Shown piece by piece: positions 12,112 to 24,029 of a DNA stretch of 64,000 nucleotides. The translations under genes and the position numbers were made by a program. Where the stretch lies: contig MU008199.1 of assembly GCA_010909165.1 (NCBI GenBank), positions 328,248 to 392,247 on the forward strand. The letters run 5' to 3'. The DNA comes from Anthoceros angustus (lineage: Eukaryota > Streptophyta > Anthocerotopsida > Anthocerotales > Anthocerotaceae). Under the pieces are notes generated by a model. It did no database searches and was not told the origin of the DNA. It saw only the letters and a program-made list of their open reading frames with translations. Numbering within the stretch: position 1 is the stretch's first letter; each line of letters opens with the position of its first letter.

Positions 12112-14703
12112 GTGGCAACTGGATCCGTTATGGACCCAGCCAGTTGGTGGGTGTACAGGGATCCTCAGAGGAGCTCTCGGCTACTTCAGTTTAGGGAGTC
12201 AACCGCTGGTAAACAACGAAGCCTCGACGTGCAGCAGTGTAAGGAGCCCAGCACTCAGCAGAAAATCTATGGCTGGGGAAGGATCATTCAGCGAGTGTCG
12301 TCGCCAGGAGCTAGAGCTCTCGGACCGGCAGTTCTTTCTGGACCCTACATGTGGTGGGATAATAGGGTAGGTAAGGAGCGCTCTCGTTCGCCCGACTTCC
12401 GGCAGAAGAGGTCCAGCGAGGTGTTCTGGTTAAACAACTCTTCCAAGCCAGCCGGCGTGGATGAGCTTCTCCTTGGTTTGGATATGCAGATGGGTCATGG
12501 GGCCGCTGCTTCCAAGTCGGGCTCTTGCTGTAGGCCTGAGGGAGGCGGGCCTGCAGGATCCGAATTGGGTGTAACGGCTAGAAACGTGCGCAAGTTTTGT
12601 CAACACGGGCAGCTTATTGAGGCTGTCGAAGCCCTTGAATTTTTGGCGCAGACAGACTGTTCTATTTCTCAGTCTCTGTTTTATGCTGTGCTTAAACTTT
12701 GTGCTGCTAAGAAGAATCTGGTTGTGGGGCGACGAGTTCATGATCTCATTGTCAAACTTGGATACGAGTCAAATGCATACTTGGGGAACCATATCTTGCG
12801 CATGTATGCATGTGGAGGCAGGCTACAGAGGGCCATGGATGTGTTCACCAGGGTGGGCAAACCAGATGCGTTCATGTGGTTCTCCATAATCTCCGCATAT
12901 ACTAAACATGGGAAACCTAATGTGGCCATACAACTATACCATGAGATGTGTAGCTCAGGTGTGAAGGCCAATGCTCACGTCTTTGTCGCTGCCCTTCAAG
13001 CTTGTGCATTCGACGCCGACTTGGAATCTGGGAGAAAAGTGCACTCTGATATCTTCAACAGTGGCATTCCTCCTAACTTGTTTGTTGGCAACTGCCTCGT
13101 GGGCATGTATGCAAAATGTGGCGAACTGGAAGATGCATGCCAGGTTTTTGACAGCTTGGCTACAAAGGATGTGGTGACTTGGACGGCCCTGATAGCTGGG
13201 TATGCACAGAAAGGGCTCAACGAAGAGGCGCTTGTTCTGCATGGACAGATGGAAAAAGAGGGCCTAGTTCTGGCTGACTGTGTTACTTTTTCTTTCCTTT
13301 TGAAGGCCTGTGCAAGTGCTGGTGCCTTGCAGAAGGGCAGACAGCTACACTCACAGATTGTGGAAAGAGGACTGCTAGAAAGTGACATACAGGTAGGCAC
13401 CTGCCTCGTGGACATGTATGCAAAATGTGGTGAGCTACGAGATGCACGCAGGGTTTTTGACAGTTTGGCCACAAAAAATGTGGTGACATGGACCACCCTT
13501 ATAGCTGGGTACACAAATCATGGACTTTGTCAAGAGGCACTCGTTGTTTTCGGACAAATGGAGCAGGACAGGCTGATTTTGGCTAACCATGTTACTTTTA
13601 CTTGCCTTCTGAAGGCCTGTGCAAGCGCGGGCGCTTTACAGGAGGGCAGGCGGTTGCACTCACAGATTGTGGAAAGAGGAGAGCTAGACAGTGACATACT
13701 GGTGGGCAACTGCCTTGTGGACATGTATGCAAAATGTGGGGAACTAGAAGATGCGCGCATGGTTTTTAACACCTTGTCCACAAAGGATGTGGTGACATGG
13801 AATGCCCTGATAGACGGGTATGGTTCTTGTGATGAAGGTCACAAAGCACTTTCCTGTTTCGAGGAGATGTTAGTTGCTGGTATTGAGCCTAATGATACTA
13901 CTTTCGTTTGCGTTCTAGCAGCATGTGGTCATAAGGGATTGGTGAATGAGGGTTGGAAGTACTTCGATGCTATGGTTGAACAGCATGGCATCAAACCTAC
14001 TGTTCAGCATCGCAATTGCATGATTGATCTTCTTGGGCGTGCAGGCCATTTAGATGAGGCAGAAAACATGCTTCTATCGGGTGAGAGCCAGAACAATGTT
14101 GTGGGGTTGACATCTTTGCTGAATGCGTGCAAAAGTCATGGGGATATAGAGAGGGCGACCCGGTGTTTTGAAAGTCTTGTTGCATTGCACCCTCAGGGGG
14201 CATCCGCATATGTGCTCATGGCCAATGTCTACGCAGATGCAGGGAGGTGGGCAGACGTAGGGAGGATTGAAAAACAGAGGGTAATAGCAAGAGCTAGGAA
14301 GAGACCTGCAGTGGCAGGCATTGAGGTCAAGGGTCAGGTACATACGTTTGTGGTGGGAGAACACAGAGATGATATCTCGCTCAAGGTAGAGAGCATGAAT
14401 GTATGTCTGAAGGAGAAAGGGGGCCACGTACCGCAGACAAATTTGGTGTTGAAGCCACTGTCTGAGAAGGAAAAGGAAGATGCGCTTTGCGGGCATGCTG
14501 AGAAGCTAGCTCTGGCGTATGGTCTCCTGAACACTCCGAGTGGCACATCCTTGCTGGTAACGAAGAATCTACGCATGTGCAGTGACTGCCATAGATCGAC
14601 CGAAATCATGTCACGAATTGAAAAGAGAAACATTGTTGTAAGGGATGCGTACCGTGTGCATCGATTCGCAGGTGGGTGTTGCAGTTGTAAGGGTCATCCG
14701 TGA
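12112..14703 (+). CDS. PLS-class PPR protein with DYW-like cytidine-deaminase tail (copy C)
   Basis: The one uninterrupted member of the cluster: 863 codons, no intron. Residues 1 to ~165 are low-complexity. PPR repeats of P-L-S type run from ~190 to ~640, with triplets of 102 residues, followed by E1/E2-like repeats to ~725. From ~731 (RPAVAGIEV, replacing the usual PG box) there is a DYW deaminase domain with the zinc/catalytic HAE at 794-796, CSDC at 823-826 and the second zinc motif H850...CSC (857-859). The chain ends KGHP and lacks the terminal DYW tripeptide. The family converts specific C to U (or in variants U to C) in plastid or mitochondrial RNA, with the repeats choosing the site. 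The start is uncertain. Copies A and B use the frame that opens at 12101 here, but copy C has one C fewer just before 12349, so the product must start at 12112 in another frame or at Met80 (12349). No targeting peptide is obvious. Confidence 0.85.
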   Translation: MATGSVMDPASWWVYRDPQRSSRLLQFRESTAGKQRSLDVQQCKEPSTQQKIYGWGRIIQRVSSPGARALGPAVLSGPYMWWDNRVGKERSRSPDFRQKRSSEVFWLNNSSKPAGVDELLLGLDMQMGHGAAASKSGSCCRPEGGGPAGSELGVTARNVRKFCQHGQLIEAVEALEFLAQTDCSISQSLFYAVLKLCAAKKNLVVGRRVHDLIVKLGYESNAYLGNHILRMYACGGRLQRAMDVFTRVGKPDAFMWFSIISAYTKHGKPNVAIQLYHEMCSSGVKANAHVFVAALQACAFDADLESGRKVHSDIFNSGIPPNLFVGNCLVGMYAKCGELEDACQVFDSLATKDVVTWTALIAGYAQKGLNEEALVLHGQMEKEGLVLADCVTFSFLLKACASAGALQKGRQLHSQIVERGLLESDIQVGTCLVDMYAKCGELRDARRVFDSLATKNVVTWTTLIAGYTNHGLCQEALVVFGQMEQDRLILANHVTFTCLLKACASAGALQEGRRLHSQIVERGELDSDILVGNCLVDMYAKCGELEDARMVFNTLSTKDVVTWNALIDGYGSCDEGHKALSCFEEMLVAGIEPNDTTFVCVLAACGHKGLVNEGWKYFDAMVEQHGIKPTVQHRNCMIDLLGRAGHLDEAENMLLSGESQNNVVGLTSLLNACKSHGDIERATRCFESLVALHPQGASAYVLMANVYADAGRWADVGRIEKQRVIARARKRPAVAGIEVKGQVHTFVVGEHRDDISLKVESMNVCLKEKGGHVPQTNLVLKPLSEKEKEDALCGHAEKLALAYGLLNTPSGTSLLVTKNLRMCSDCHRSTEIMSRIEKRNIVVRDAYRVHRFAGGCCSCKGHP

Positions 14704-14715
14704 GAACGAATGCTG

Positions 14716-14800
14716 AATTTGCACGCAAAGTTTCGGGGATATGGAGACCGTGGTCGGTATTTCGAAGTCTTGTTACACCGGATCCTCAGGGGGCATCGAG
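14716..14800 (+). pseudogene. PPR E-domain scrap behind copy C
   Basis: The stretch gcaaagtttcggggatatgg through cctcagggggcatc is a diverged copy of 14126-14200 in copy C (the CKSHGDIERATRCFESL region). It lies only 13 bp after the copy C stop and points to partial tandem duplication. Confidence 0.65.
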
Positions 14801-15813
14801 GGTATCCTCGATGCATGATCCCGACAAGCAGGTGCTACAGGATATCCGCCACGAGTCGAGGGGCGTGGCGGAAGCATTGTCTGAATGCTCCTATCGCAAC
14901 ATGGATCTCCGGTGGAGTACCCACGACCATCAAAAACGAAGGAAAATCCGAGATTCTCTCTCAAAACACCAGGACGAATGGTGTACACGTTTTGGCCTAC
15001 CAGCTTGGAAGGGATTCTGCCCAAACACGTATGAAATGGGGAGAAAGATATCAATTTTCTGGTGTCTGGGGAGGCTTTGTCTGGTGCAGCCTGCAGCCTA
15101 GCAGAGCTGTGACAGATACCCGAGCATCTCTTTTGATACCACTGTCGCACTGTGGGAAACATGGGCAAACCTTCGTTATGTTGATCATTGCAGTACAATC
15201 CCACGACACCATGTCTGGAACAATCATACTTGTCCCAGCTCCGAAGCAATAGCAATAATGGTATGGCAGTTGGGTTTACAACCGTAATCAGGCCTGTGAG
15301 ACTGGTATATTACAAGATGCCTTCTTCGGATTCCGTTCTCTCTCCATCACAGGCTGGTCCTGGGCGTCTGGCCCACTTAGTGGTCCGCATGAGCAGTCTT
15401 TGAGATCTCAGCTCCATATGCAGATGTATGTCTGAAGGGGATCACAACCGCCTTCCTCCACCGCATCTTCGGTTTCGTTCAGTGTCTACTGATCCTTCCA
15501 GTGGTCTTGGTGCGGCGCCTCGTCATCTTTCGGACGCAAGCACCTCATTGCATTGTATTAGAGATGATTTTCGCAGTCATAAATCTTGCAATTTCCTGCT
15601 GAGCGATACTGCCATCGACGTCTTCCCATGCGACAGTGATTGGAAAAGAGGTGCATCTCGTGGGTTAGGTCGTGAGCGTGGATCTTCTGGTTGAGGTAGC
15701 TTATTTGGAATGTATTGCTGCTCCGTATTCAGCAGATTTGCGTGGAATCGTGGATTGTGTGCTTTTGTGTTGAGTTTCATTGCGCACCTCCTTGGGAGCG
15801 GAGCAGATTTAGC
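14801..15813. other. Intergenic and probable 5' leader of the phosphatase gene
   Basis: Overlapping open frames on both strands (14710-15255) have no recognisable domain. Sequence from about 15700 is T-rich and may be the 5' UTR of the gene at 15814. No TATA box is convincing. Confidence 0.35.
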
Positions 15814-17861
15814 ATGGCGGTGGAAATGGGTGAGCAGATTTTGTAATTTTGTTAATGGTTGTGCGGCGATTCAGATGTACCAACGTTTAGAGGGGAGCAG
15901 AGTTATCACCTTCGATTTTCTCGGATTGCAGAAAACGTGGATTTGGATGCGTGCCACGCTGTTGCTGTTGAAGTAGCAAGAAGAGCCGGAGCTGTAGAGA
16001 TCTTACCCGGTCCTTGGAGCAGCAGGCTGGCGAACACTGTTTGCTACTGGTGGTCTGAGATGTGGCAGGGTTTTTCTTTTTGCAGGTAATTCTGAAAGGA
16101 TTCCATCAGCAGAAGATCGTTGGGTACAAGGGCAAGGTTCGTGTTTCACCACGTTTGTGCTGTCGTTCTGGGTTTGCCCTTAATTGTGATTGCTATGCCT
16201 CTTACATACCTTCCTGCAAATAGGTTGATCTTGTTACTGAAACAGACGAGGAATGTGAGCGTCTAATTTTTGATGACCTGAAGAAGAATTTTCCCATGCA
16301 TGAGGTACTCATCCGGTATTACATTTGCTTAGCTTTGCTAGATTGGTTTCGTTTCTGATGACAGTCTGGAACAGTTTATCGGCGAGGAAACAGCAGCTGC
16401 CAGTGGTACCGTCATTCTCACAAATGCGCCCACATGGATCGTGGATCCGTTGGATGGCACAACAAATTTTGTGCACAGGTCTGCTTCCATGAAAATTGTG
16501 CTGCCCCAACAGCTTTCTTGGGTGCCCTGTTTGCAGTCTCATCCACTAGCAGTTTGCTCTGTGACTTTTGTTCCATATTGGATTATGGGGGTTGGAAATT
16601 ATGCTTTACTGTCAATCCTGAGTCCATGTTTTCACTCTCACGCCAGGTTTCCCTCGGTGTGCGTATCTATTGGCCTGGTCATTAACAAAGTTCCAGTGGT
16701 TGGCGTCGTGTACAATCCCATTTTGGACGAGGTATTATTCCCATTTGGGACTCTGCCACGCTATGATGTAAACGGACCTTTTGCCTGTAAGTGCCACTCC
16801 TTGTTCTTCTAACAGCTGCTGAAATGGATTACAGCTGTTCACTGGTGTGCAAGGAAAAGGTGCATTTCTGAATGGATCAAGAATTTATGGTGAGGGCTCC
16901 ATTTGCTAGTGCTTGGTCAAGGCCTATCAGATAGTTTCGTCCACCACAAAACGTGTGGATCGTTTTCTGTCGTAATATTCCTCCCTCCTGGATGTGTAGA
17001 GCTCTAGCTCGTGTGTATTCTTGTAGCTTACGCCTGTGCATCATCAGTACACTTCGTAACTGGACTTGGTAATTGGCTCGTCATGCAGCTTCTTCTGTGG
17101 CAGAGATTGGCAAGGCCCTTCTGGCCACTGAGGTGTCTTAGCCACAACCTTACCACATTTGCAGATTTTTCGTTCAGCACCCTCTAGGTCTAGCAGATTC
17201 CAGACGAGTTGTTATCCTCCCTGCTCCTCATGGTTTACAGATTGGAACAAAGAGGGACAAGCAGACAGTTGATGAGACGACTAACAGGATCAACAACCTC
17301 CTGTTGAAGGTATGGCTCTGGAAATTGTAAAAGTGGAGCTGTGGCTGAGTCCATTGATGCCTTACAGCCGAGTTGTGAAACATGACGCGTTACAATGTGT
17401 CCATGTTCCGACAGGTCCGGTCTCTCCGTATGTTGGGATCATGTGCGTTGGACCTTTGCGCTGTAGCTTGTGGGAGGCTAGATCTCTTTTACGAAATTGG
17501 CTTTGGTGGCCCATGGTACGTGCTCACAAGTGCTGTCAAACTCGAAGTTGAAATGTGTGCCTGAAGGGTAGCTCTTCTTCCTGCCTACTAACTGGGTGAT
17601 ATGCTATATCAGGGATGTGGCAGCTGGAGTCTTGATCTTGCAACAGGCGGGGGGTTGCGTTTTTGATCCGTATGTGTGCTTACCGTCTTGTCACAAGCTG
17701 TTTCGGCTGTCTGTCTCTGCAAGCACTTTTTTGCAGCCAATCTAACAGACCAGTGCGGTTGCAGATCCGGCGAACCTTTCGACATCATGTCCCGCCGCGT
17801 TGCAGCATCCAACGGGCTGTTGAAAGCAGCTTTTGTTGAGGGTCTACAGGCACCCTTGTAG
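15814..17861 (+). CDS. Inositol monophosphatase / L-galactose-1-phosphate phosphatase (VTC4-like)
   Basis: Twelve exons: 15814-15829, 15932-15993, 16086-16136, 16224-16304, 16375-16478, 16647-16731, 16835-16889, 17088-17131, 17241-17309, 17415-17515, 17613-17675 and 17765-17861. Together they give 275 residues, near the ~271 of plant VTC4. The enzyme removes phosphate from myo-inositol 1-phosphate and, in plants, L-galactose 1-phosphate (ascorbate synthesis), in the cytosol. Diagnostic residues are GEE (73-75), DPLDGTTNF with D94 and D97, and WDVAAG with D224. These are the metal ligands of the family, offset by four from human IMPA1. Exon 1 is only 16 bases (MAVEM plus one base). The donor of exon 11 is the least certain: GT at 17676 keeps frame (reads PYVSGEPFD). 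The start was chosen because it splices in frame to [20 protein letters not shown]. The gene appears intact. Confidence 0.9.
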
Positions 17862-18606
17862 CCACCGGCTGACTTGTGTAGTCTAAACCCCATTTTTTTT
17901 GTGCGCACACATTATTGCCTGCCTGTGGTCCAGGAAGCTCTCCGAATTCGGTGAAGCAGTTTTAGTTACTTCTCTTCTGGCCAACCCTTCTTCCTTGACA
18001 CTACAGTACGTGGCTACGAAGTCCTTAGCAGCAGCTCTGCAAGATAGGTCACCTGGACAACGATAAAGGCTCACAAAGCGAAACGTGGCTAAAGAGTGAT
18101 CTTCGAGCAGCGGTGAAGATTGTGAAGGACCTACCTAGTGGCTGATGCGGATCATGCACGGTGTAGTGCAACTGGAGTTTTACTGGACTGGCGGTGACGA
18201 ACACCAGAGCAATGAGCAACCCAGGGATGGAAGAGCGAGAAGGTCAGGTCCGGCCACAGGAGAATATGCCGTTTCAACCGAAGGACTCGATAGAGCGGGC
18301 AGAGCGTGTGAGAGAGAGCTCTTCGCCGAATCCTGTGCGAACAGGGCATGGATCCAGGATGCCAGAAAGCCGGGGGCATCGTGATCAGCGCGTGCAGTTT
18401 GCCAACATAGGCTACACTACAACAGACGAACAATAAATGCCATCTGGAGCGTGACGGCAGCACACCATGTATTGTAAATTTGTATCCCCACCCGATTACA
18501 TATATATCTACAAGCAGCACATCTGCCAAGATGCATGTAGATACTGTATGTAGTTACGTAGCAGTCTGGGATCCTGGGATGTGGTCAGAAGCAAGAGGGG
18601 CAACAG
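17862..18606. other. Downstream region with an unexplained charged open frame
   Basis: A plus-strand frame of about 80 codons (18194-18436) encodes a hydrophilic, Arg/Glu/Pro-rich stretch ending QFANIGYTTTDEQ-like (QRVQFANIGY...). It could be a last exon or chance, and I recognise no family. The rest probably contains the 3' UTR of the phosphatase gene. Confidence 0.3.
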
Positions 18607-18679
18607 GCAGCAGGGTTGTGGGGTTGGGGGCCGGCCGCGAGCCGCGAGCCCCGGCCCCCAAGGGCCCCAACCCTGCTGC
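18607..18679. repeat. Long GC-rich hairpin
   Basis: The left arm gcagcagggttgtgggg...ggggccgg (18607-18633) pairs with the right arm ccggccccca...ccctgctgc (ending 18679). The stem is nearly perfect at about 28 bp, with a loop rich in gccgcgag. It could be a foldback element end, a structured transcript or a replication-slippage product. No flanking target duplication was seen. Confidence 0.7.
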
Positions 18680-20760
18680 TTCCTTCAGGATCACCTTCCT
18701 TCATCAGATGAAACAGTCATTTCCTCGCCTCTTCCTGCCCTCGCCGCGGCCGCACTGTTGAGCTGCACTGGACAACTCGGTCGCACTGCATGCCAGAAGC
18801 AAGTCGTCACCGTCGTCACCCGTGATCTGTTCATAGCTGTTGTGACACAAACAATACAGTACATCCGTACATACTGCACGCAGTGGCACAGAGTGAGACA
18901 CGGGCATCCGGTTTCAGAGATTTAGGTCGAGGAAAGCCGCAACAGCCTCAAACGCAGCTTGCTCGTCATCCAGTGTTGCACCTCGAATGCGCCATCTCCA
19001 CCTCGAGCAGAGACGGCGCGTACCTGGGGACGAGACAAGAACGTTGTTACCGGGCTAGAGGTGGCCGCGGCCGGTAATCGAGCAGGAGCTCAGTTGCCAA
19101 TGTAAGATATCCAGAATGTTTGCGCACGCCGCAAAATAGCACAAACCGGGATAGTCCACCTATCTACATGCCGTGACATGTGTGTGTGCTGCCTCGCGGA
19201 GAGGCGGGAGTGGCGGATGCGGCGAGACGCCGCCTCCGACACAGTCCGGCGCCAGCGACCAAGAGGCAAAGGCAGCGGCAGAGGCAGAGGCAGAGGCAGA
19301 GGCGAGCACACAACAGTCCGGGGCGGCCACGTCTCGTGGGACGACACGTTCCCACCTACTGGGAGCCAGAGGCTCGACTTCCAAATCGGCAAGGTATCCC
19401 GGGAAGCCGCACAAATTCGCGGCCACCGCGCATCTCTCTTTCCTTCCTGGCTGGACCCTGGCCCTTGCTTCCTCGACGCGCGTTCCATGTTGAGGTACAC
19501 ACGCCGCTTTCCCGGCTTTGCAGCTCCTGCCCAGACGCCATTCCGTTCCGTTGCGATCACGCGATCACGCCTTATGCGCTTTGCTGTTGTTGTCCGTCAA
19601 GGGACGACCCGGTTCGGGCGTTCGGGCTGCGATCACGCCCACGTTCGCCCCCGGCGCGCATATCCACGCCCTTTGGACTAGTCGACGAAGCCGATAGCAA
19701 TACGTGAATCAAAGAAGCTTCGCCACACCTGTGATCGTCATGTCAACGCCGGGATTCCGGAATCCACGGGACCAAATTCTACCCGGCCAAAATGCCATGC
19801 CCCACCGGGCCCGGGCCCCGGGCCCTCCTCCCCCGTTCCTCGTGGCTTTCATCACCAAGCACCAACTCGGTAACACAACCCATTACATATGTTTCTATCA
19901 TCACCCCCCGGTCTCCAGCTTCTTCACCATACATGCACACCACATCTTGCAAGCGCGTGTGATCCCACGCCGTCCCCTTTTACTCCACGGTGATGAAACT
20001 GTGATGTTGGATTCTGTCTTATGCAACCTATTAAGCTGTCACAATTCTTGTCAAATTTTTGCATCAAAAGCAATCGGTGAACGGGAGTCAAGAGTAATTT
20101 GCACGACTTGAGAAGGCTTACTTTTTTATTTTTTAAAAATAATAATCAACTATTACGTTCAACTATAAAACATTAACTAATAATTAATAATTTTAAATTA
20201 TTGATAATAAATTCTAATTATTTTCATAGAATCTCCCCATAATCTTCTTGGAGACTGCATACCTCGGAGACCGTGGAGAGAGCTATTTTAGTTACACATT
20301 GGGAGTCGTTTCTCTCACAGCCAACCACATTGCTCCAATTACAAATATCTGTTGTTTCGGTTTTCGTATGGTAACCGTATGATTATATCCTTCAACAGCA
20401 TAGAACTATTCATAACAATTTGCAGATAGAAAAAATCTGTAAAGTGATATGGATTTGGATATAGAGCGTTCTCCCTTCCAACAAAGTGGGAAATGCTATA
20501 AAGCCAAAATCCGACATTCATGTGGTCTCAAAACTAACGACTTTTTTATCATCTTAAGAATATAAATATTCTTAAATTTCTTAGTAGAATGATGAGTAAA
20601 AGATGTCAGAATTTCATGAGTAGGACCACCGTTGAGTGTGTATTTGGATGAATGGTAGTCATGAAAATGACCGAGAATTTTAAGACCGAGAACCGAGATG
20701 TTTTTGAGACACCCATATGTAGACCTGTGTTAAGGCGGTGTAAAACTATGTAGACGAAAA
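18680..20760. other. Gene-poor stretch: GC-rich then AT-rich
   Basis: 18700-19850 is GC-rich with long overlapping open frames on both strands (for example 19178-19707 and 19560-19090). They carry no domain and are partly created by the GGCAGA repeat. A self-complementary gggcccgggccccgggccc lies near 19808. 20100-20750 is AT-rich. I find no supportable gene. Confidence 0.35.
19263..19304. repeat. (GGCAGA)n microsatellite
   Basis: About six imperfect copies of ggcaga/ggcaaa, read as Arg-Gly, Glu-Ala or Arg-Gln runs depending on frame. Confidence 0.85.
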
Positions 20761-20899
20761 CAAAGACTCTTGAAGAGTGGTGTTGGGGCCGGCCCGGCGC
20801 TTGTGGGATTTGCAATCAGCACGCGGGGTGGGGGAGGGGAGCGACATATGTAAATTTAGAGCTGCGGCGTGGGTAATTTTAGGCGTGTGACAGCGGGAC

Positions 20900-20958
20900 G
20901 GGAGACGGGGTCGTGGACGGGGACGGGGACGGGGACGGAGACGGAACACGGGACGGGC
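20900..20958. repeat. (GGGGAC)n microsatellite
   Basis: Repeated ggacgg/ggggac units lie immediately upstream of the putative AMT promoter. Confidence 0.85.
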
Positions 20959-20984
20959 TGGGTCGGGCCCTACTTGATGCCGCT

Positions 20985-21700
20985 GCTCCCCTTTTATAGC
21001 CTGCAACCCCGCGCTAAGGGCTGAGCTTAGTCTGCTCAAGGCGCAGCGCTCTTCGTCTTGTTGCCTGCGTGCCGGCGAGCTCTTCGGTCTCGGCAGTCGG
21101 CTCGTCCATGTTCCGGTGAGCCAGGCCCCTCACCTCCTCCTGCTTGCTGCATCTCTCGGAAGCCGCCGTAACGTGCTGCGCATGTGCTGCGGCCGCAGCG
21201 TCTGCTAGGATCGCGCAATGTCAGAATTCGGTACCTATGTGCGGGCCTGCGCGCCTCCGTGTGTGTGTGTGTGAGAGAGAGACACTAGTACAAGAGACTG
21301 CGGCGGGCGCGGCTGAGCATTTGGGTTTAGGTTGCGGGATTTCGGGGAGAGCGGGATTTTGTGACCTCGGGATTGAATTGCTGGATTGTTGATTGTGTTG
21401 CGTGGTTTGGTGCGGTGTTGTGTGGTGTGGTGTGGTGTGCTGGCAGGCGGCGGGAAGTTGGAGGTGGCGAGCGCTTTCAAATTGGTGTCGCGGCGCGTGC
21501 CGTTCTCGAGAGTTGGAGAGGTATTGTGTGGTGGATTTTCTTGTTCAAGTCCGGTTTTTGATGAGGGAGCGTGAAGGTGAAGGAGAATTGCTCCGGCCTT
21601 TGTAGGATATCTCGGGGCTGGACTAAGAGGAGGGGAGTAGGATCCGGCTTCAGCTTGCGCTTCTGTTCCAGCGCCGGCGCCGCCAGCTGAGGGGGACACC
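20985..21700 (+). promoter_or_regulatory. Putative core promoter and 5' leader of the ammonium transporter
   Basis: A TATA-like ttttatag at about 20990-20997 sits some 700 bp before the AMT start codon. The leader carries a (GT)n/(GA)n tract (21258-21282) and a tgtggtgtgg repeat (21418-21440), and may include an intron that I could not define. Short upstream open frames are present. Confidence 0.4.
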
Positions 21701-23239
21701 ATGGCGTGCTCTTTGGACTACAGGGATCAGCTTCTCAGGGCGGCAAATGGGAACGGCGCCCTTGTCGACATGCTGTGCCAGCAGTTCGATCAAGCCTCCA
21801 CAAATATGGCTGCCACGAGGCTGGCGGTGGACAACTCCTACCTGCTCTTCTCCGCTTACCTCGTCTTCGTCATGCAGCTGGGCTTCGCCATGTTGTGCGC
21901 AGGTTCCGTCAGGGCCAAGAACACCATGAATATTATGCTCACCAACGTGCTGGATGCTGCTGCCGGGGGGATCTCCTACTACCTCTTCGGATACGGTTTT
22001 GCGTTCGGGAAAGGAGGGAATGGCTTCATAGGCTCCAATCTCTTCGCGCTCAAGGACATGCCTGATGCCAAGCTTCAGTACGACTACTCCTTCTTCCTCT
22101 ACCAGTGGGCCTTCGCCATTGCTGCAGCGGGGATCACCTCGGGCTCCATTGCGGAGCGCACGCAGTTTGTTGCCTACTTGGTCTACTCCTCCTTCCTCAC
22201 CGGCTTCGTCTATCCCGTCACGTCGCACTGGATTTGGTCTCCCTACGGCTGGGCCTCTGCCACCAAGGCGACAAACAGGTTGTTCGGCACGGGCGCCATC
22301 GACTTTGCCGGCAGTGGCGTGGTGCACATGGTTGGAGGAGTTGCCGGCTTCTGGGGAGCCTTCATCGAAGGTCCTCGCATCGGCAGGTTCGACAAGTCCG
22401 GCAGCGTAGTGATGAAGGGACACAGCGCTACTCTGGTGGTGCTGGGAACGTTCATTCTCTGGTTTGGCTGGTACGGTTTCAATCCCGGCTCCTGGCTCAG
22501 AATCCTTGTCCCCTTCTCCGATGGATTCGAGGGCAATTGGTCTGGCATCGGCCGAACTGCCGTCACCACTACTCTGGCAGGTTGTTCTGCAGCCCTGGCG
22601 ACTCTTTTTACCAGAAGGTGGCTCAATGGTCACTGGAATGTCACAGATGTGTGCAACGGCTTGCTGGGAGGATTCGCAGCCATCACTGCCGGTTGTGCTG
22701 TGGTGGATCCATGGGCCTCCATCATCTGTGGTATTGGTGCAGCCTGGGTTTTGATCGGCCTCAACCTCTTGGCCGAGAAGTTCAAGTACGATGATCCTTT
22801 GGAAGCTGCCCAGCTGCACGGCGGCTGCGGAGCCTGGGGTCTTCTCTTCACTGGTCTGTTTGCCAAAAAACAGTATGTGGGAGAAGCGTACGGACGGACC
22901 AACCATTACGGACTGTTTCTCGGAGGTGGAGGCAAGCTCTTGGCAGCACAAATCGTAGAAATTTTGGTGATAGCTGGCTGGGTCACAGCCACCATGGCTC
23001 CCCTGTTTTGGCTCCTCCACAGATTCGGGCGCTTGAGGATTACTGCCGACGACGAGATGAGCGGGCTGGACGCTACCAGGCACGGAGGCCAGGCTTACTA
23101 CCACGTCGACGGCTCTCAGCACGAGGGCAAGTACTACGGGGGTGAGGAGATGACTATGTCGTCCTTCCACCCCGCAAAGCCAAACAACTCCCATGTCGGT
23201 GCTGCTCCGGACACTCAAGGACACCCAGTAGCAGTGTGA
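21701..23239 (+). CDS. AMT1: AMT1-type high-affinity ammonium transporter
   Basis: A single exon encodes 512 residues, normal for plant AMT1. It is a plasma-membrane trimer that conducts ammonium/ammonia. About eleven hydrophobic segments run from residue ~45 to ~440. The pore twin histidines are H209 (VVHMVGG) and H373 (LHGGCGAWG). The cytosolic tail keeps the regulatory [14 protein letters not shown] motif, in which T459 matches the phospho-threonine that closes Arabidopsis AMT1;1 trimers. The final ~50 residues are His/Gly/Tyr-rich and variable. The start context ggacaccATGGCG is favourable, and the preceding frame has no alternative Met. Lack of introns is typical of the AMT1 branch and distinguishes it from AMT2. 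A long open frame on the opposite strand mirrors it and is not a gene. Confidence 0.95.
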   Translation: MACSLDYRDQLLRAANGNGALVDMLCQQFDQASTNMAATRLAVDNSYLLFSAYLVFVMQLGFAMLCAGSVRAKNTMNIMLTNVLDAAAGGISYYLFGYGFAFGKGGNGFIGSNLFALKDMPDAKLQYDYSFFLYQWAFAIAAAGITSGSIAERTQFVAYLVYSSFLTGFVYPVTSHWIWSPYGWASATKATNRLFGTGAIDFAGSGVVHMVGGVAGFWGAFIEGPRIGRFDKSGSVVMKGHSATLVVLGTFILWFGWYGFNPGSWLRILVPFSDGFEGNWSGIGRTAVTTTLAGCSAALATLFTRRWLNGHWNVTDVCNGLLGGFAAITAGCAVVDPWASIICGIGAAWVLIGLNLLAEKFKYDDPLEAAQLHGGCGAWGLLFTGLFAKKQYVGEAYGRTNHYGLFLGGGGKLLAAQIVEILVIAGWVTATMAPLFWLLHRFGRLRITADDEMSGLDATRHGGQAYYHVDGSQHEGKYYGGEEMTMSSFHPAKPNNSHVGAAPDTQGHPVAV

Positions 23240-24029
23240 GCTATTTGACGTTGAGAAAGCCGCCATGGTCGACGCATGGATACACACTCCAAACAGGTCA
23301 GTTGCTAATCACGTTATCACATAGCTATGGTAGTCTGTCGGGATCGCAGAGACGTGAACTTCTGCAGATTTGTGTTGTTTCTATGTTCCGCTTTTAGGAC
23401 TTCAATTCCGCCAAAATAATATAAATGAAGATGCTCTTGTTCTGGTGTAACAAGCTTGTCTGTACCCATGTACAGATACATATTCCTTTCGACCTCTTTG
23501 TATGTGAACAAGCCTATCTGTACCCATGTACAGAAGCATATTGCTTGCGACCTCTTTGTTAGTGATGAGTTGCAACATAAATAAAATACAGATTCTATCT
23601 CCATCACACAGATTCTATCTTCATGTTCGTACGTCGGAAACGCAGCATCTGGAGCAGGGACAGTGTCACACATACAGTACTTGCATCGTACGCGAAATAC
23701 TTTGGCCTCCACTGACATGGAAAGCAAGCTCAAGGACTATCTTTGGCCTCTAGTAACATGAAAAGCAGGAAAAGCGAGCTCAAGGACAGCGAATACTTCT
23801 CAGTGAGACCCAGCACCCTGCCTGCACGTTTCCCGGACTCCCTGGAGACTGCATACGTTAAAATCTGTCCCCGCCTTCAGTGTATGCACAAGCACCCATG
23901 GAAAGGAAAGCATCACTATCTTCTTCCCTGAAGTATTTTCTTGAAAACCATTGGACCCTCCTGCTGCTACCAATCTATAGACTACCTACGTAGACTTATG
24001 TTGTACATATTTGCTCCAGTCGATTGGAA
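23240..24029. other. Convergent 3' region between AMT1 and APC7
   Basis: Probably the 3' UTRs of both genes. It contains an imperfect ~64-bp direct repeat built on tctgtacccatgtacaga (23457 and 23516) followed by tgcgacctctttgt-like sequence. There are also two versions of agattctatct-catc (23591 and 23610) and two of aaagcNagctcaaggac (23721 and 23769). No further gene is seen. Confidence 0.5.
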